From assembly GCA_964293475.1 (NCBI GenBank), contig CAXYYJ010000017.1, positions 26,081-90,080 on the forward strand: 64,000 nucleotides of DNA, in the 5' to 3' direction. Every line of letters starts with the position of its first letter. Position 1 is the stretch's first letter. Of the stretch, positions 15,868 to 26,200 are shown piece by piece. The position numbers were made by a program, and so were the translations under genes. Source of the DNA: UBA12170 sp964293475. GTDB lineage: Bacteria > Bacteroidota > Bacteroidia > Bacteroidales > UBA12170. The notes under the pieces were generated by a model. The model saw only the letters and a program-made list of their open reading frames with translations. It was not told the origin of the DNA and made no database searches.

Positions 15868-18171
15868 ATGAAGTACTTAAATTTCATTGGTTTATTGGGG
15901 GTAATGGCACTCCTAAGCTGTAATTTCGAAAACAAAGCTCATATTGAAACGCCTTTAATTCCGCGTCCACAGGGTATTTTCCCAGTGGCTTCTTCGTTTC
16001 ATTTGAATGAAAAAACCGTCATTTTGCTCGAAAACAACGACGAGCGATTGGTGAATCTGGCCAACCGCCTGAAAATTCAACTGGATTCCACAGCGCATAC
16101 CAATCTGAAAATAGCTCAGTTGAGCGAAGCCGAAGGCATGAAAAATATCATTCTCCTTTCCGCTTATAATGCATCCGAAAGATTGGAGAAAGGCGGATAT
16201 CATATCGAAGTGGATAAAGACAAAGTGGTGGTTCAAGGTCAGGAATTCGATGGAATAGCGAATGGTATATCCACACTGCAACAGATTGTTCTCCTTCAGC
16301 AAATCAATGGCCCAAACCCCGAAATAGTGTTTCCCGATGTGCAAATGTGGGACGAGCCAGTTTTTAAATACAGGGGAATGCATCTGGACGTCGGAAGGCA
16401 TTTCTTTCCGGCGTCTTTCATTAAAAAGTATCTGGATATCATGGCTTTATACAAATTCAACTATTTTCACTGGCATCTCACAGAAGACCAGGGTTGGAGA
16501 ATAGAAATTAAAGCGTTTCCCCGTCTTACAGAAATTGGAGCCTGGCGAGTAGACGAGAATGGCCAGAAATACGGCGGATTTTATACCCAGGACGAAGTGC
16601 GCGAAGTGGTAGAATATGCTAAAAATCTGAATATTACCGTAATTCCTGAAATTGAAATGCCCGGCCACAGCAATGCAGCCATTGCAGCTTATCCCAACCT
16701 GTCATGCACAGGCAAACAAATAGAAGTTCCAGATAACTGGGGCGTGATGGACGATGTTTTTTGCGCCGGAAACGAAGAGACTTATGCCTTTCTCGAAACT
16801 GTACTGTCTGAAGTTATTGAACTTTTTCCTGCAGAATACATCCATATTGGCGGCGATGAATGCCCCAAAACCCGCTGGGAAAAATGCAGCAAATGCCAGA
16901 ATAAAATGAAAACTGAAGGATTAGCTAACGAGCACGAGCTTCAAAGTTATTTCATTACCAGGATGGAGAAATATCTCAATGCCCACGGAAAAAAACTCAT
17001 TGGATGGGATGAAATTCTCGAAGGTGGTTTGGCTCCCGAAGCCACAGTGATGTCGTGGCGCGGTGTTCAGGGTGGAATAGAAGCTGCTCAGCAGGAGCAC
17101 GATGTCATTATGACTCCCACCGACTATTGCTACTTCGATTACTATCAGGGTGAGCCTGCTTTTGAGCCCAAAGCCATTGGGGGTTATCTTCCAATAAGCA
17201 AAGTCTACGCCTTTAATCCCATTCCCGATGTACTCAACGAGGAGCAAAAAGCTTTTATCATGGGCGGACAAGGCAATATGTGGACCGAATATATGGCCAC
17301 CACCGATCATGTGGAATATATGTTGTTGCCGCGTATGCTGGCACTTTCCGAAGCTCTTTGGACCAAGGAATCGAAAAAGGATTTCGACGATTTTAACGAG
17401 CGTCTGCAAAGCCATAAAAAACTGCTTAAACTACTGGGCTACAATTATTCCGAAGGAAGTTTCATGGTAAAAGCCGAAACAAGTTACGATACTGCAACTA
17501 ACGAAAATAAAGTGGTTTTGAAATCGGAACAGTTTAAACCCGAAATCCGTTACACCGAAAGCCCCGCACTTTTTCCCGACAGTGCCCGAGTTTATAAAAG
17601 TCCTTTCAGCCCCAAAAACAGCTGCACCATTACAGCGGGTGTTTTTGTTGATGGTAAATTGCAACGCGAAGCCACTCAATTTGAATATGTTCATCATTTA
17701 GGTCTGGGTCAGGAACTCAAACTTCTGAAAAAATCGAGCTGGCGCTATGGTGGAGAAACCAATGCCGGTTTGATAGACGGAATCAGGGGAAGCGACAATT
17801 TTAGAGATGGCCGTTGGGCCGGTTTCGATGGAAAAGACATTGTAGCCGAAATAGAATTTAATACCCCAACTGATGTTAATGGATTGGAATTTAATTATAT
17901 CCATCATCAGGGAGCCTGGATTTTGCCTCCAAAATCGGTAACTGTATCTGTGAGAAAAGCAAATGGAAATTACGAGCAAGTCAGCCAAAAAGACTTGAAA
18001 GATTTAATAGAAAAGAAAGAAAATGCGAAAGGATTGGTTTCTGTCGATTTTAAAGCAGAACAAATTGTTGCACTGAAAATTCATATTGAGAACTATAAAA
18101 AATTACCAGCCTGGCATGAATATGCAGGGGAGGAGTCGTGGCTTTTTGCTGATGAAATAGTTGTGAAATAA
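15868..18171 (+). CDS. Beta-N-acetylhexosaminidase, GH20 lipoprotein
   Basis: A 767-aa lipoprotein (lipobox ALLSC near residue 18) that removes terminal beta-GlcNAc/GalNAc. It has a GH20b N-terminal domain (about 30-165) and a GH20 TIM barrel (about 165-520) with YRGMHLDVGRHFF, NYFHWHLTEDQGWRIEIK and the catalytic Asp-Glu pair in HIGGDECPKTRW. A C-terminal beta-sandwich follows, with GLIDGIRGSDNFRDGRWAGF resembling an F5/8-type carbohydrate-binding module. Together with the upstream glycosylasparaginase it would degrade N-linked glycans at the cell surface or in the periplasm. Confidence 0.95.
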   Translation: MKYLNFIGLLGVMALLSCNFENKAHIETPLIPRPQGIFPVASSFHLNEKTVILLENNDERLVNLANRLKIQLDSTAHTNLKIAQLSEAEGMKNIILLSAYNASERLEKGGYHIEVDKDKVVVQGQEFDGIANGISTLQQIVLLQQINGPNPEIVFPDVQMWDEPVFKYRGMHLDVGRHFFPASFIKKYLDIMALYKFNYFHWHLTEDQGWRIEIKAFPRLTEIGAWRVDENGQKYGGFYTQDEVREVVEYAKNLNITVIPEIEMPGHSNAAIAAYPNLSCTGKQIEVPDNWGVMDDVFCAGNEETYAFLETVLSEVIELFPAEYIHIGGDECPKTRWEKCSKCQNKMKTEGLANEHELQSYFITRMEKYLNAHGKKLIGWDEILEGGLAPEATVMSWRGVQGGIEAAQQEHDVIMTPTDYCYFDYYQGEPAFEPKAIGGYLPISKVYAFNPIPDVLNEEQKAFIMGGQGNMWTEYMATTDHVEYMLLPRMLALSEALWTKESKKDFDDFNERLQSHKKLLKLLGYNYSEGSFMVKAETSYDTATNENKVVLKSEQFKPEIRYTESPALFPDSARVYKSPFSPKNSCTITAGVFVDGKLQREATQFEYVHHLGLGQELKLLKKSSWRYGGETNAGLIDGIRGSDNFRDGRWAGFDGKDIVAEIEFNTPTDVNGLEFNYIHHQGAWILPPKSVTVSVRKANGNYEQVSQKDLKDLIEKKENAKGLVSVDFKAEQIVALKIHIENYKKLPAWHEYAGEESWLFADEIVVK

Positions 18172-18250
18172 GTGGTTAGATAAGTTTTGGATTATTATTC
18201 ATATGAAAATCAAACTTTTGTTAATCAGGTTCAACCTATTCATTAATTGC

Positions 18251-18258
18251 TAACTTTG
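18251..18258 (+). promoter_or_regulatory. TAnnTTTG -7 box upstream of 18298
   Basis: TAACTTTG lies 40 bp before the ATG at 18298. It argues for a separate transcript from the hexosaminidase and against the in-frame start at 18247. Confidence 0.5.
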
Positions 18259-18297
18259 TTTTTCAACAGAGCAAGTAGAAATATAAATAATAGAAAA

Positions 18298-18717
18298 ATG
18301 GAAAACAATTTTATCCAAAAATCGAAAAAAACCATGAGTAAAGTGTTGAAAGTCACAATTATCATCCTGATTATCGTTCTAATCGGAGTGTTCTCATTTT
18401 TTTATTGGGGAGTTTATGAACGTGGTTTAATGGCCGGAAAAGTATTGAGAATTGCAGAAAAAGGAGTCATATTTAAAACCTACGAAGGCAAGCTCAATCT
18501 GGAAACCTTTGGTGCCTTAAAAGGAAGCAGTCCCATTGCAGAGTCTTTTGATTTTTCAGTGGAAAGCAACGACACCGAAGTCATTAAACAGCTTCAGGAA
18601 GCAGCCCTCACCGGCGAACGCGTAAACCTTCACTTTGTGAAGCGTTATACCATTTTCCCCTGGAGGGGCGATACGCGCTACTATGCCACTCAGGTGGAGC
18701 GGTTGGGAAACGAATAA
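18298..18717 (+). CDS. Small single-span membrane protein, function unknown
   Basis: A 139-aa protein with one transmembrane helix near residues 17-40 (VTIIILIIVLIGVFSFFYWG) and a C-terminal soluble part with EKGVIFKTYEGKLNL, LHFVKRYTIFPWRGDTRYY. Proteins of this kind are widespread in Bacteroidota and are sometimes mislabelled 6-phosphogluconate dehydrogenase; nothing here supports that enzyme. The ATG at 18298 is used because a promoter box sits at 18251. An alternative ATG is at 18334. Confidence 0.72.
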   Translation: MENNFIQKSKKTMSKVLKVTIIILIIVLIGVFSFFYWGVYERGLMAGKVLRIAEKGVIFKTYEGKLNLETFGALKGSSPIAESFDFSVESNDTEVIKQLQEAALTGERVNLHFVKRYTIFPWRGDTRYYATQVERLGNE

Positions 18718-18799
18718 ACTGTTTCGCAGTTCAAAGTAAAATTGACTGACATAAGTTACACTTCGCACAATCAATCAAGACAGTGCCACAAAAAATAAG

Positions 18800-18834
18800 A
18801 TGGGTTAGCAAGAAAAGGCTAATCCATTTTTTTT
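18800..18834 (+). terminator. Intrinsic terminator downstream of the small membrane protein
   Basis: ATGGGTTAGC (18800-18809) pairs with GCTAATCCAT (18818-18827), with one G-U pair and an 8-nt loop, followed by T residues to 18834. Confidence 0.72.
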
Positions 18835-18928
18835 GCCACATCAGCGGCTTTTAAGGAATTTGCTTTGCAATAATGTGCTGCGATTGGAAATTTTTTAAAT
18901 TGCAACTAACCGATTAAAATGCTTTTAT

Positions 18929-19654
18929 CTATAGAATCTCTTGATACGATTCTAAACTTGTAGATGATTCAGGAGGCAGACTAATAAAAGTTTCTAAACT
19001 GCAAAGGGATTCAATGGGCTGGACCCTTAAGTTAATATAATGTTCGAGAAAAGATGCATTGCTGATGAGTATTTGGAGTCTGTTTTTAATCTCCAGAAAC
19101 CATTCCAATTTCAAAATACTGAAAACAATGCTGTCACGACGTGAGCCATCGGGCCTGAGTCCGTTACTTCGAAGGATTCCATCTTTCTTGTAACCAATAC
19201 TGGTTAGCGAGCGGATACTTTTCTCGTTTTCGCGGTCAACTCTACATTCTATTCTTTCAAACCCCATTTCTTCAAATGCCCAGGCAAGAAGAAGATATTT
19301 ACTATGCTTGTTAATCGCTTTACCTTGATATTCAGCTCCATACCAGGTATATCCAATCTGAGCGCATTTGGTTGTGAGGTTCATGTCGAAAAGACGCGTG
19401 CTTCCAATACAGGCTTGTCTGACTTTATCCCAAATAACAAATGGATACTCCGAGCCTGATTCCAAAGCTGCAACCGCTGATTGAACATAGCTTGCCATTC
19501 CCATTGCTCCTGTGGGTTGAATAACCGAATATTTCCAAAGTTCAGGTTCATTAACCGCAAACGGAAGCAAATGATAAAAGTCCGAAAGTTGTATTGGTTT
19601 CAATGAAACCCTGTTATCCTGGAGTATAAGTGACTGATGGGCATTCGTTATCAT
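18929..19654 (-). CDS. GNAT-family N-acetyltransferase, RimJ/RimL-like
   Basis: A 241-aa protein with an acetyl-CoA-dependent GNAT fold: VSLKPIQLSDFYHLLP at the start, CIGSTRLFDM and IGYTWYGAEYQGKAINKH (strand 4 and the acetyl-CoA-binding turn), FERIECRVDRENEKSIRSLTSIGYKKDG, and RDSIVFSILKLEW. This subfamily is close to those acetylating protein N-termini or small amines. About 45 residues after the usual end (EWFLEIKN) form an extra tail, ending SSTSLESYQEIL, with no recognisable motif. The ATG at 19654 is chosen over 19660, six bases further out. Confidence 0.85.
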   Translation of the reverse strand: MITNAHQSLILQDNRVSLKPIQLSDFYHLLPFAVNEPELWKYSVIQPTGAMGMASYVQSAVAALESGSEYPFVIWDKVRQACIGSTRLFDMNLTTKCAQIGYTWYGAEYQGKAINKHSKYLLLAWAFEEMGFERIECRVDRENEKSIRSLTSIGYKKDGILRSNGLRPDGSRRDSIVFSILKLEWFLEIKNRLQILISNASFLEHYINLRVQPIESLCSLETFISLPPESSTSLESYQEIL

Positions 19655-19660
19655 AAGCAA

Positions 19661-20279
19661 TATTCTTATTTATTATTGATTAACTCCCTTTTAATAAATT
19701 CGGATTAATTGGCCTAAGATACATCAGCTCAAAATATTGGTTATTAAGCGAATATATTTAGATTATTAAGTTTGTTGAGATAGACCGGGTTCATTATAAA
19801 TAAATTGGTCAATGGCTTCAATAATAGTTTTAAGGTCTTTTTAAAAGAAGTTTGATGAATAAAAATAGCATCCAAATTAATTAATAAGGTTCTGAAATCT
19901 GTAAAAATACACCAGGAAATCCTGTTAAAAGCTACATCCGCTTATGCCGCGATAATCAAATTTGCAATCAATTCGCAAGCTATTACCAGTGCTTATTTTT
20001 CATCAAAAAAAACAGGGAAATTATTGAAATCCTCCGAAAAAAAGCCCTACATTTGGAAATAAGAATGGCGTGTTGGTTGATTTTTAGGGAGTTTATCGGA
20101 TAGTCGATACCAAAAGAACCTTACCTTCGAAATGGTGAATTAAATAGTATTGCACAAAGTGACCTATATTTTGTTATTGCTGATTAGAAGTTTTTCCTTC
20201 ACAATAAAAGGAGTTAAAAATAACAAACAGAATTAAATAAGGCAATTTAGAGGCTAAATGAATATAATCTCTATGAATC
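19661..20279. other. AT-rich spacer without a supported gene
   Basis: About 620 bp between the divergent acetyltransferase and giant kinase genes. One stretch near 19860-20100 is open for about 80 codons on the plus strand but has no start codon and no recognisable motif. The kinase promoter should lie in the last 150 bp, but no clear TAnnTTTG box was found. Confidence 0.5.
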
Positions 20280-23200
20280 ATGAAAAAGCAAAAAATTAAT
20301 TCGGAAGAATCTGATGTGCTTCGGCAAAAGGCAGCGGAATTGCTTCCAGATAAAGGCAAGGTTCGACTTGTTTCCACACCTGCTTCAGAACATGAAATGC
20401 TAAAAATGATTTCCGAATTGGAAAGGTATCAGATCGAGCTCGAAATGCAGAACGAAGAACTTGTTGTTGCAAAAGAGAAAGCAGAATTAGCCGAAGAAAA
20501 ATATGCCGAATTATATGATTTTGCGCCCTATGGCTATCTCTCCCTATCGGAAAAAGGGGAAATTTTACAACTGAATTTCGCTGCCGCAAGTATTCTCGGC
20601 AAGGAACGGACAACGTTGATAAATAAACGATTTGATTATTTTGTGTCAACAGATACGCAAGCAACATTCAATTATTTTTTCAAAAACGTATTTGCAACCA
20701 AACTAAAGCAAACCTGCGAACTAACCATAGCAACCAAGGGTAACTTACCTGTTTATGTACGAATCGATGGTGTAATTAGTCAAAACAATGATTTATGCCT
20801 TTTGACACTGAATGATATTACCGAAAGTATCCTGGCAAAAAAAGAATTGCAGGGTACTGAGGAAAAATATCGTTCATCGGAATTTGATTTAAAGAAAGCC
20901 CAACGCATTTCACATTTAGGTAACTGGGAGCTGAATATTAAAACCAATGAATTGGTTTGGTCCGAAGAAATTTACAGAATATTCGATTGTGAACCACACG
21001 AGTTTAAAGCCACTTATGAAGCATTTTTAGGGTTTATTCATCCTGAAGACAGAGAAATTGTTAATGAAGCATATGTACAATCACTCAAAGAAAAAACAGA
21101 ATATCATATAGAACACCGAATAGTCACAAAAAATAACCAGATAAAGTATGTTAGAGAGAAATGTACATCAACTTTTGACGAACAAGGCAACCCGCTAAAT
21201 TCTTTTGGTATAGTTATCGATATTTCTGAACAAAAGGCGCTGGAATTCGAACTTGCTGAAAGTGCAGAACGCTATAAGTCATTGCACAATGCATCTTTTG
21301 GGGGAATAGCCATTCATGATAAGGGGATTATTCTTGAATGCAATAAAGGCCTTTCGGAGATGACAGGATATTCGCTGGAAGAGCTAATCGGCATGGATGG
21401 TATGTTGCTCATAGTCCCGGAACACCGTGAATTGGTTATGGATAAAATTGTAACCGGGAGTGAAAAGCCATACGAAGCAAATGGTTTGCGTAAAAATGGA
21501 GAACAATTTCCAATGCGCTTAGAGGCAAGAAATGTTCCATACAAGGGTAAAAATATCAGAACAGTTGAATTTAGGGACATCACCGAAAGCAAAAATGCAG
21601 AAAAAGCTTTGCGCAGAAGCGAGGCCAAACTAAGTGCTCTTTTTACCTCAATGTCAGAAATGGTGGTTTTGCACGAGTTGGTTTTTGATGAGGAGGGTAA
21701 GCCTGTAAACTACCGCATCACCGATTGCAATGACGCATTTACAAAAATCACGGGTATCTCCCGAGATTCCGCTGTGGGCAAGCTGGCCACTGAATTATAT
21801 GGTGTTGCAGTGCCACCATATTTCAACGAGTTCAAAGAGGTGGCAATAACCGGAAAACCATACAATAGCGAGACCTATTATGAGCCCATGGACAAACACC
21901 TAAATATTTCGGTGATTTGTCCGGAGAAGAACCACTTTGCCACAATAACCACCAACATCACCGAACGCAAACAGGCAGAGGATGCGCTTCGGGAGAGCGA
22001 AAAAGAGTACCGCAACTTAATTGAGTTTTCGCCAGTAGCAATGGCAATAATACACGATTGGAAAACAGTCTATTTTAATCCGGCTGCTGTTGAGCTATTT
22101 GGTGCAAAAAAACAAGATGAACTTTTGGGAAAACATATATACGAACTCATTCATCCCGATTTTCATGAACTTGCAATAGATAATGCAAAATTACTTGCCG
22201 AAAATGGGTATGTAGTTATGCAGGAGCAAAAATATATTAAATTAGATGGAACTATTTTGGATGTTGAAACCCAAGCTAAATCCATTCGGTTTAATGATAA
22301 TGTTGCTACGTTGGTAGTAATGAACGACATCACCGAACGCAAACAAGCCGAACAGTTAATCCAGAACAAAAGCGAAGAAATAGCTGCCCAAAACGAAGAA
22401 CTTAATCTGGCCAATCTTGAGCTTTTTGCTGCGAAGGAAATGGCCGAAAAAAGCGAAGAGAGATATCGGGGATTATTAACCAATCTCGAAACAGGAGTTG
22501 TTGTTCATGCCATTGATACTTCAATTGTTTTGAGCAATTCGCGCGCTTCGGAATTACTAGGTTTAAGCGAAGACCAAATGAAAGGGAAAGTTGCTATTGA
22601 TTCAGCATGGCAATTTATTTATGAAAACTATAAACCTTTACCGGTAAGCGATTATCCGGTTATTCGGGTTTTAAACAGCAAAAAACCCATAAAAAATCAG
22701 GTTTTAGGAGTTTGTCAAAAAAATAAAGACATTACCTGGTTATTGGTCAATGGATTTCCGGTTTTTAATAACAAAAACGAAATATTAGAAATCATAATTA
22801 GCTTTATTGACATCACCGAACGTAAACAAGCAGAACTGTTAATTCAGGATAAAAGCGAAGAAATAGCTGCTCAAAACGAAGAACTTAATCTGGCCAATAT
22901 TGAACTTATTACCGCCAGGAAAAAGGCCGAAGAAAGTGAAATAAAATTCAGGACTTTGTCGGAAAATTCTCCTGCAATTATTTACAGGATTCTGCTTAAA
23001 CCATCATTTAAATTTGAATATGTAAGTCCGGCAGTAACTGAAATTACAGGTTATACACCCGAAGATCATTATGCAGACCCTTACTTAGGCTACAAACTGG
23101 TACATCCCGACGACCGGATTATCCTTGAAAATGCAGCGCATAAAACCCAGGGTGAACCAATTATTTTGCGCTGGATTAAAAAAGACGGAAAAATAATCTG

Positions 23201-26200
23201 GACTGAACAGCGAAATGTATTAATATTTGATACCGAAGGCAATCCATTTGCTATTGAAGGAATTGCGACAGACATCACAATTCAAAAAGAGGCTGAGCAA
23301 GAGCTAAAACGCATTGAATGGCTTCTGACAAGCAAGGCAAAAGTATTTGAAACCAAGGAACAAGCCTATATTCCGCCCTATGGCGACCTTGTTGACATCA
23401 ACACCAGCCGGCTCATCCTTGACTCGGTGGGCGAACAAACACTCACCGACATCGTGGGCGACTATCTCAATTTGCTCGACACTTCTGCAGCTGTGTATGA
23501 AAAAAACGGCGATTATGCATTGGGCATATTCTCATCCGGCTGGTGTCGCTTTATGGATGCCGCTTCGCGCAAGGCTTGTGGCACCGACGATAACCGAACA
23601 GCTCTCGACTGCGGTAAGTGGCATTGTCACGAATCCTGTTGGTCAAATGCATCGAAGTCGGCTATTGAATCAGGGCATCCTGCTGATATTGAATGCAATG
23701 GTGGCATCCGTCTATACGCGGTGCCGATCAGGGTTAGTGATGAGATTGTTGGCGCCATCAATTTTGGATACGGTGACCCGCCACGCGACGAAAGAAAACT
23801 TCGGGAACTGGCAACCCTATATCAGGTCAGTTACGATGAGTTGCGCACCCACGCATTGAATTATGAATCGCGCCCGCCTTACATTGTTGATTTGGCGAAA
23901 AACCGACTGCAATCATCTGCAAGGCTGATTGGCGAGATCATCGAACGCAAACAAGCAGAATTGTTGATTCAGAACAAAAGCGAAGAAATAGCTGCTCAAA
24001 ACGAGGAACTTAATCTGGCCAATATTGAGCTTATTGCTGCCAAGGAAAAAGCCGAAGAAAGTGAAGAGAGATATCGGGGATTATTAACCAATCTCGAAAC
24101 GGGAGTTGTTGTACATGCAATTGATACTTCAATTATTTTGAGCAATTCGCGTTCTTCGGAATTATTAGGTTTAAGTGAAGACCAAATGAAAGGGAAAGTT
24201 GCAATTGATTCAGCATGGCAATTTATTTATGAAAACTATAAACCTTTACCGGTAAGCGATTATCCGGTTATTCGGGTTTTAAACAGCAAAAAACCCATAA
24301 AAAATCAGGTTTTAGGAGTTTGTCAAAAAAATAAAGACATTACCTGGTTATTGGTCAATGGATTTCCGGTTTTTAATACCAATGACGAAATATTAGAAAT
24401 CGTAATTAGCTTTATTGACATCACCGAACGCAAAAAAGCTGAATTGTTAATTCAGGACAAAAGCGAAGAAATAGCTGCTCAAAACGAAGAACTTAACCTT
24501 GCCAATATTGAACTTATTGCTGCCAAGAAAAAAGCCGAAGAAAGCGAAGCAAGGTTTAGAAACCTGATGGAGAGTATTGATACCGTATCTGCTCAGAGTT
24601 ACAGTCCCGAGGGAATTACTCAGTTCTGGAATAAAGCCTCCGAAAATCTTTATGGCTACACCCAGCAGGAGGCTATTGGAAGAAATCTTCTGGATCTGAT
24701 TATTCCATCTGAAATGAAAGATGTGGTAATTAATGCTATAAAAGAAATGTCAGAGACGGGAAAGGCCATTCCTTCGGGAGAATTGGTGTTGAAACACAAA
24801 GATGGTTCACCTATATCGGTAATATCTCACCATGCTGTTGTTAAGGTGCCCGGGCACGAACCAGAGCTCTTTTGTTTGGACATAGACATCTCCCAGCGTA
24901 AAATGCTTGAAAATGAAGTAAAAGAAAGCGAAGAGAGATTTAATTTGGCCATGAAAGCATCTAATGACGGGCTTTTTGACTGGAATCTGGAGACCAACGA
25001 AATCTATTATTCTCCCGGATGGAAAAAAATGCTCGGTTATGCAGACCATGAATTACCCAATGACTTTTCGGTTTGGGAAAAAACCACCGCACCGGAGGAT
25101 GTGAAGAAATCGTGGGAACTTCAGCAAAAGCTAATTACAAAGCAAATAGACCGATTTGTGATGGAATTCAAAATGAAGCATAAAGACGGACATTGGGTGG
25201 ATATCCTTGCAAGGTCTGAAGCTATTTTTAATGAAAGCGGGAAAGCAGTAAGAATGGTAGGTACCCACACCAATATCTCTGAAACAAAACAGGCAGAGAT
25301 GATTGCCATAAAAGAGAGGGCTATAAGCGACTCAATTATCGAAAGTATCCCTGGCGCATTTTATATGCTTGACGAAAATGGAAGGTATGTTCGCTGGAAT
25401 GCATACCAACGCGATGTTATTGTTGGCAAACCAGATAGTATGGTTCCCGACATAAACGCCATAGATACCATTCATCCGGATGACCGGGAATCGGTCGGTT
25501 CAAGAATCGCAAACGTGCTGAGAGATGGTATTGCTGAGACTGTCGAAGGGAGAGTTCTTTTACATGGTGGACCAGAGTACAAATGGATGCTCATGACTGG
25601 AAGGCGCGTTGTGATTGAAGAAAAACCCTACCTTTTGGGTATCGGGATGGACATAACAGAGCGTAAGCTGGCAGAAGAAAAACTAATGAAGAGTGAGGAA
25701 CGATATGCTCTTGGCCTGGAGGCTTCTGAACAGGGAATATGGGATTGGAATGTTGAAACCAATGAAGTTTTCTATTCCGCGCAATGGAAAAAACAAATTG
25801 GATACAATGATGATGAGTTAAAAAGCGAATTCAATTCGTGGGTCGATCACCTTCATCCCGACGAAAAGGATTACTGCCAGAATGCTGTGGAAAATTATCT
25901 TAAAAAACCCGCTGAGCATTTTATACTCGATTTCAGGTTTCGCCATAAAGATGGAACCTATAGATTGATACACAATAAAGCTGCTTCCATAAAAAACCAT
26001 GAAGGCAAAGTTATTCGTCTTTTTGGCACTCATACTGATATTACTGACAGTAAACTTAACGAAGCCATTTTTAAGGATATTATCGAAAAAAATCCCATGT
26101 CGATTCAAATACTTGATATGGAAGGCTATCCTCTTCAGGTAAACCCTGCCCATACTAAGCTTTTTGGTGTGGAACCGCCTGCTAACTATTCTATTTTCAA

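Noticed and set aside
18298..18717. 6-phosphogluconate dehydrogenase, a label often given to such proteins
   Set aside because: The protein is 139 residues with one membrane helix and has none of the enzyme's motifs.
19860..20100. Open plus-strand stretch of about 80 codons
   Set aside because: No start codon, no recognisable motif and AT-driven composition.
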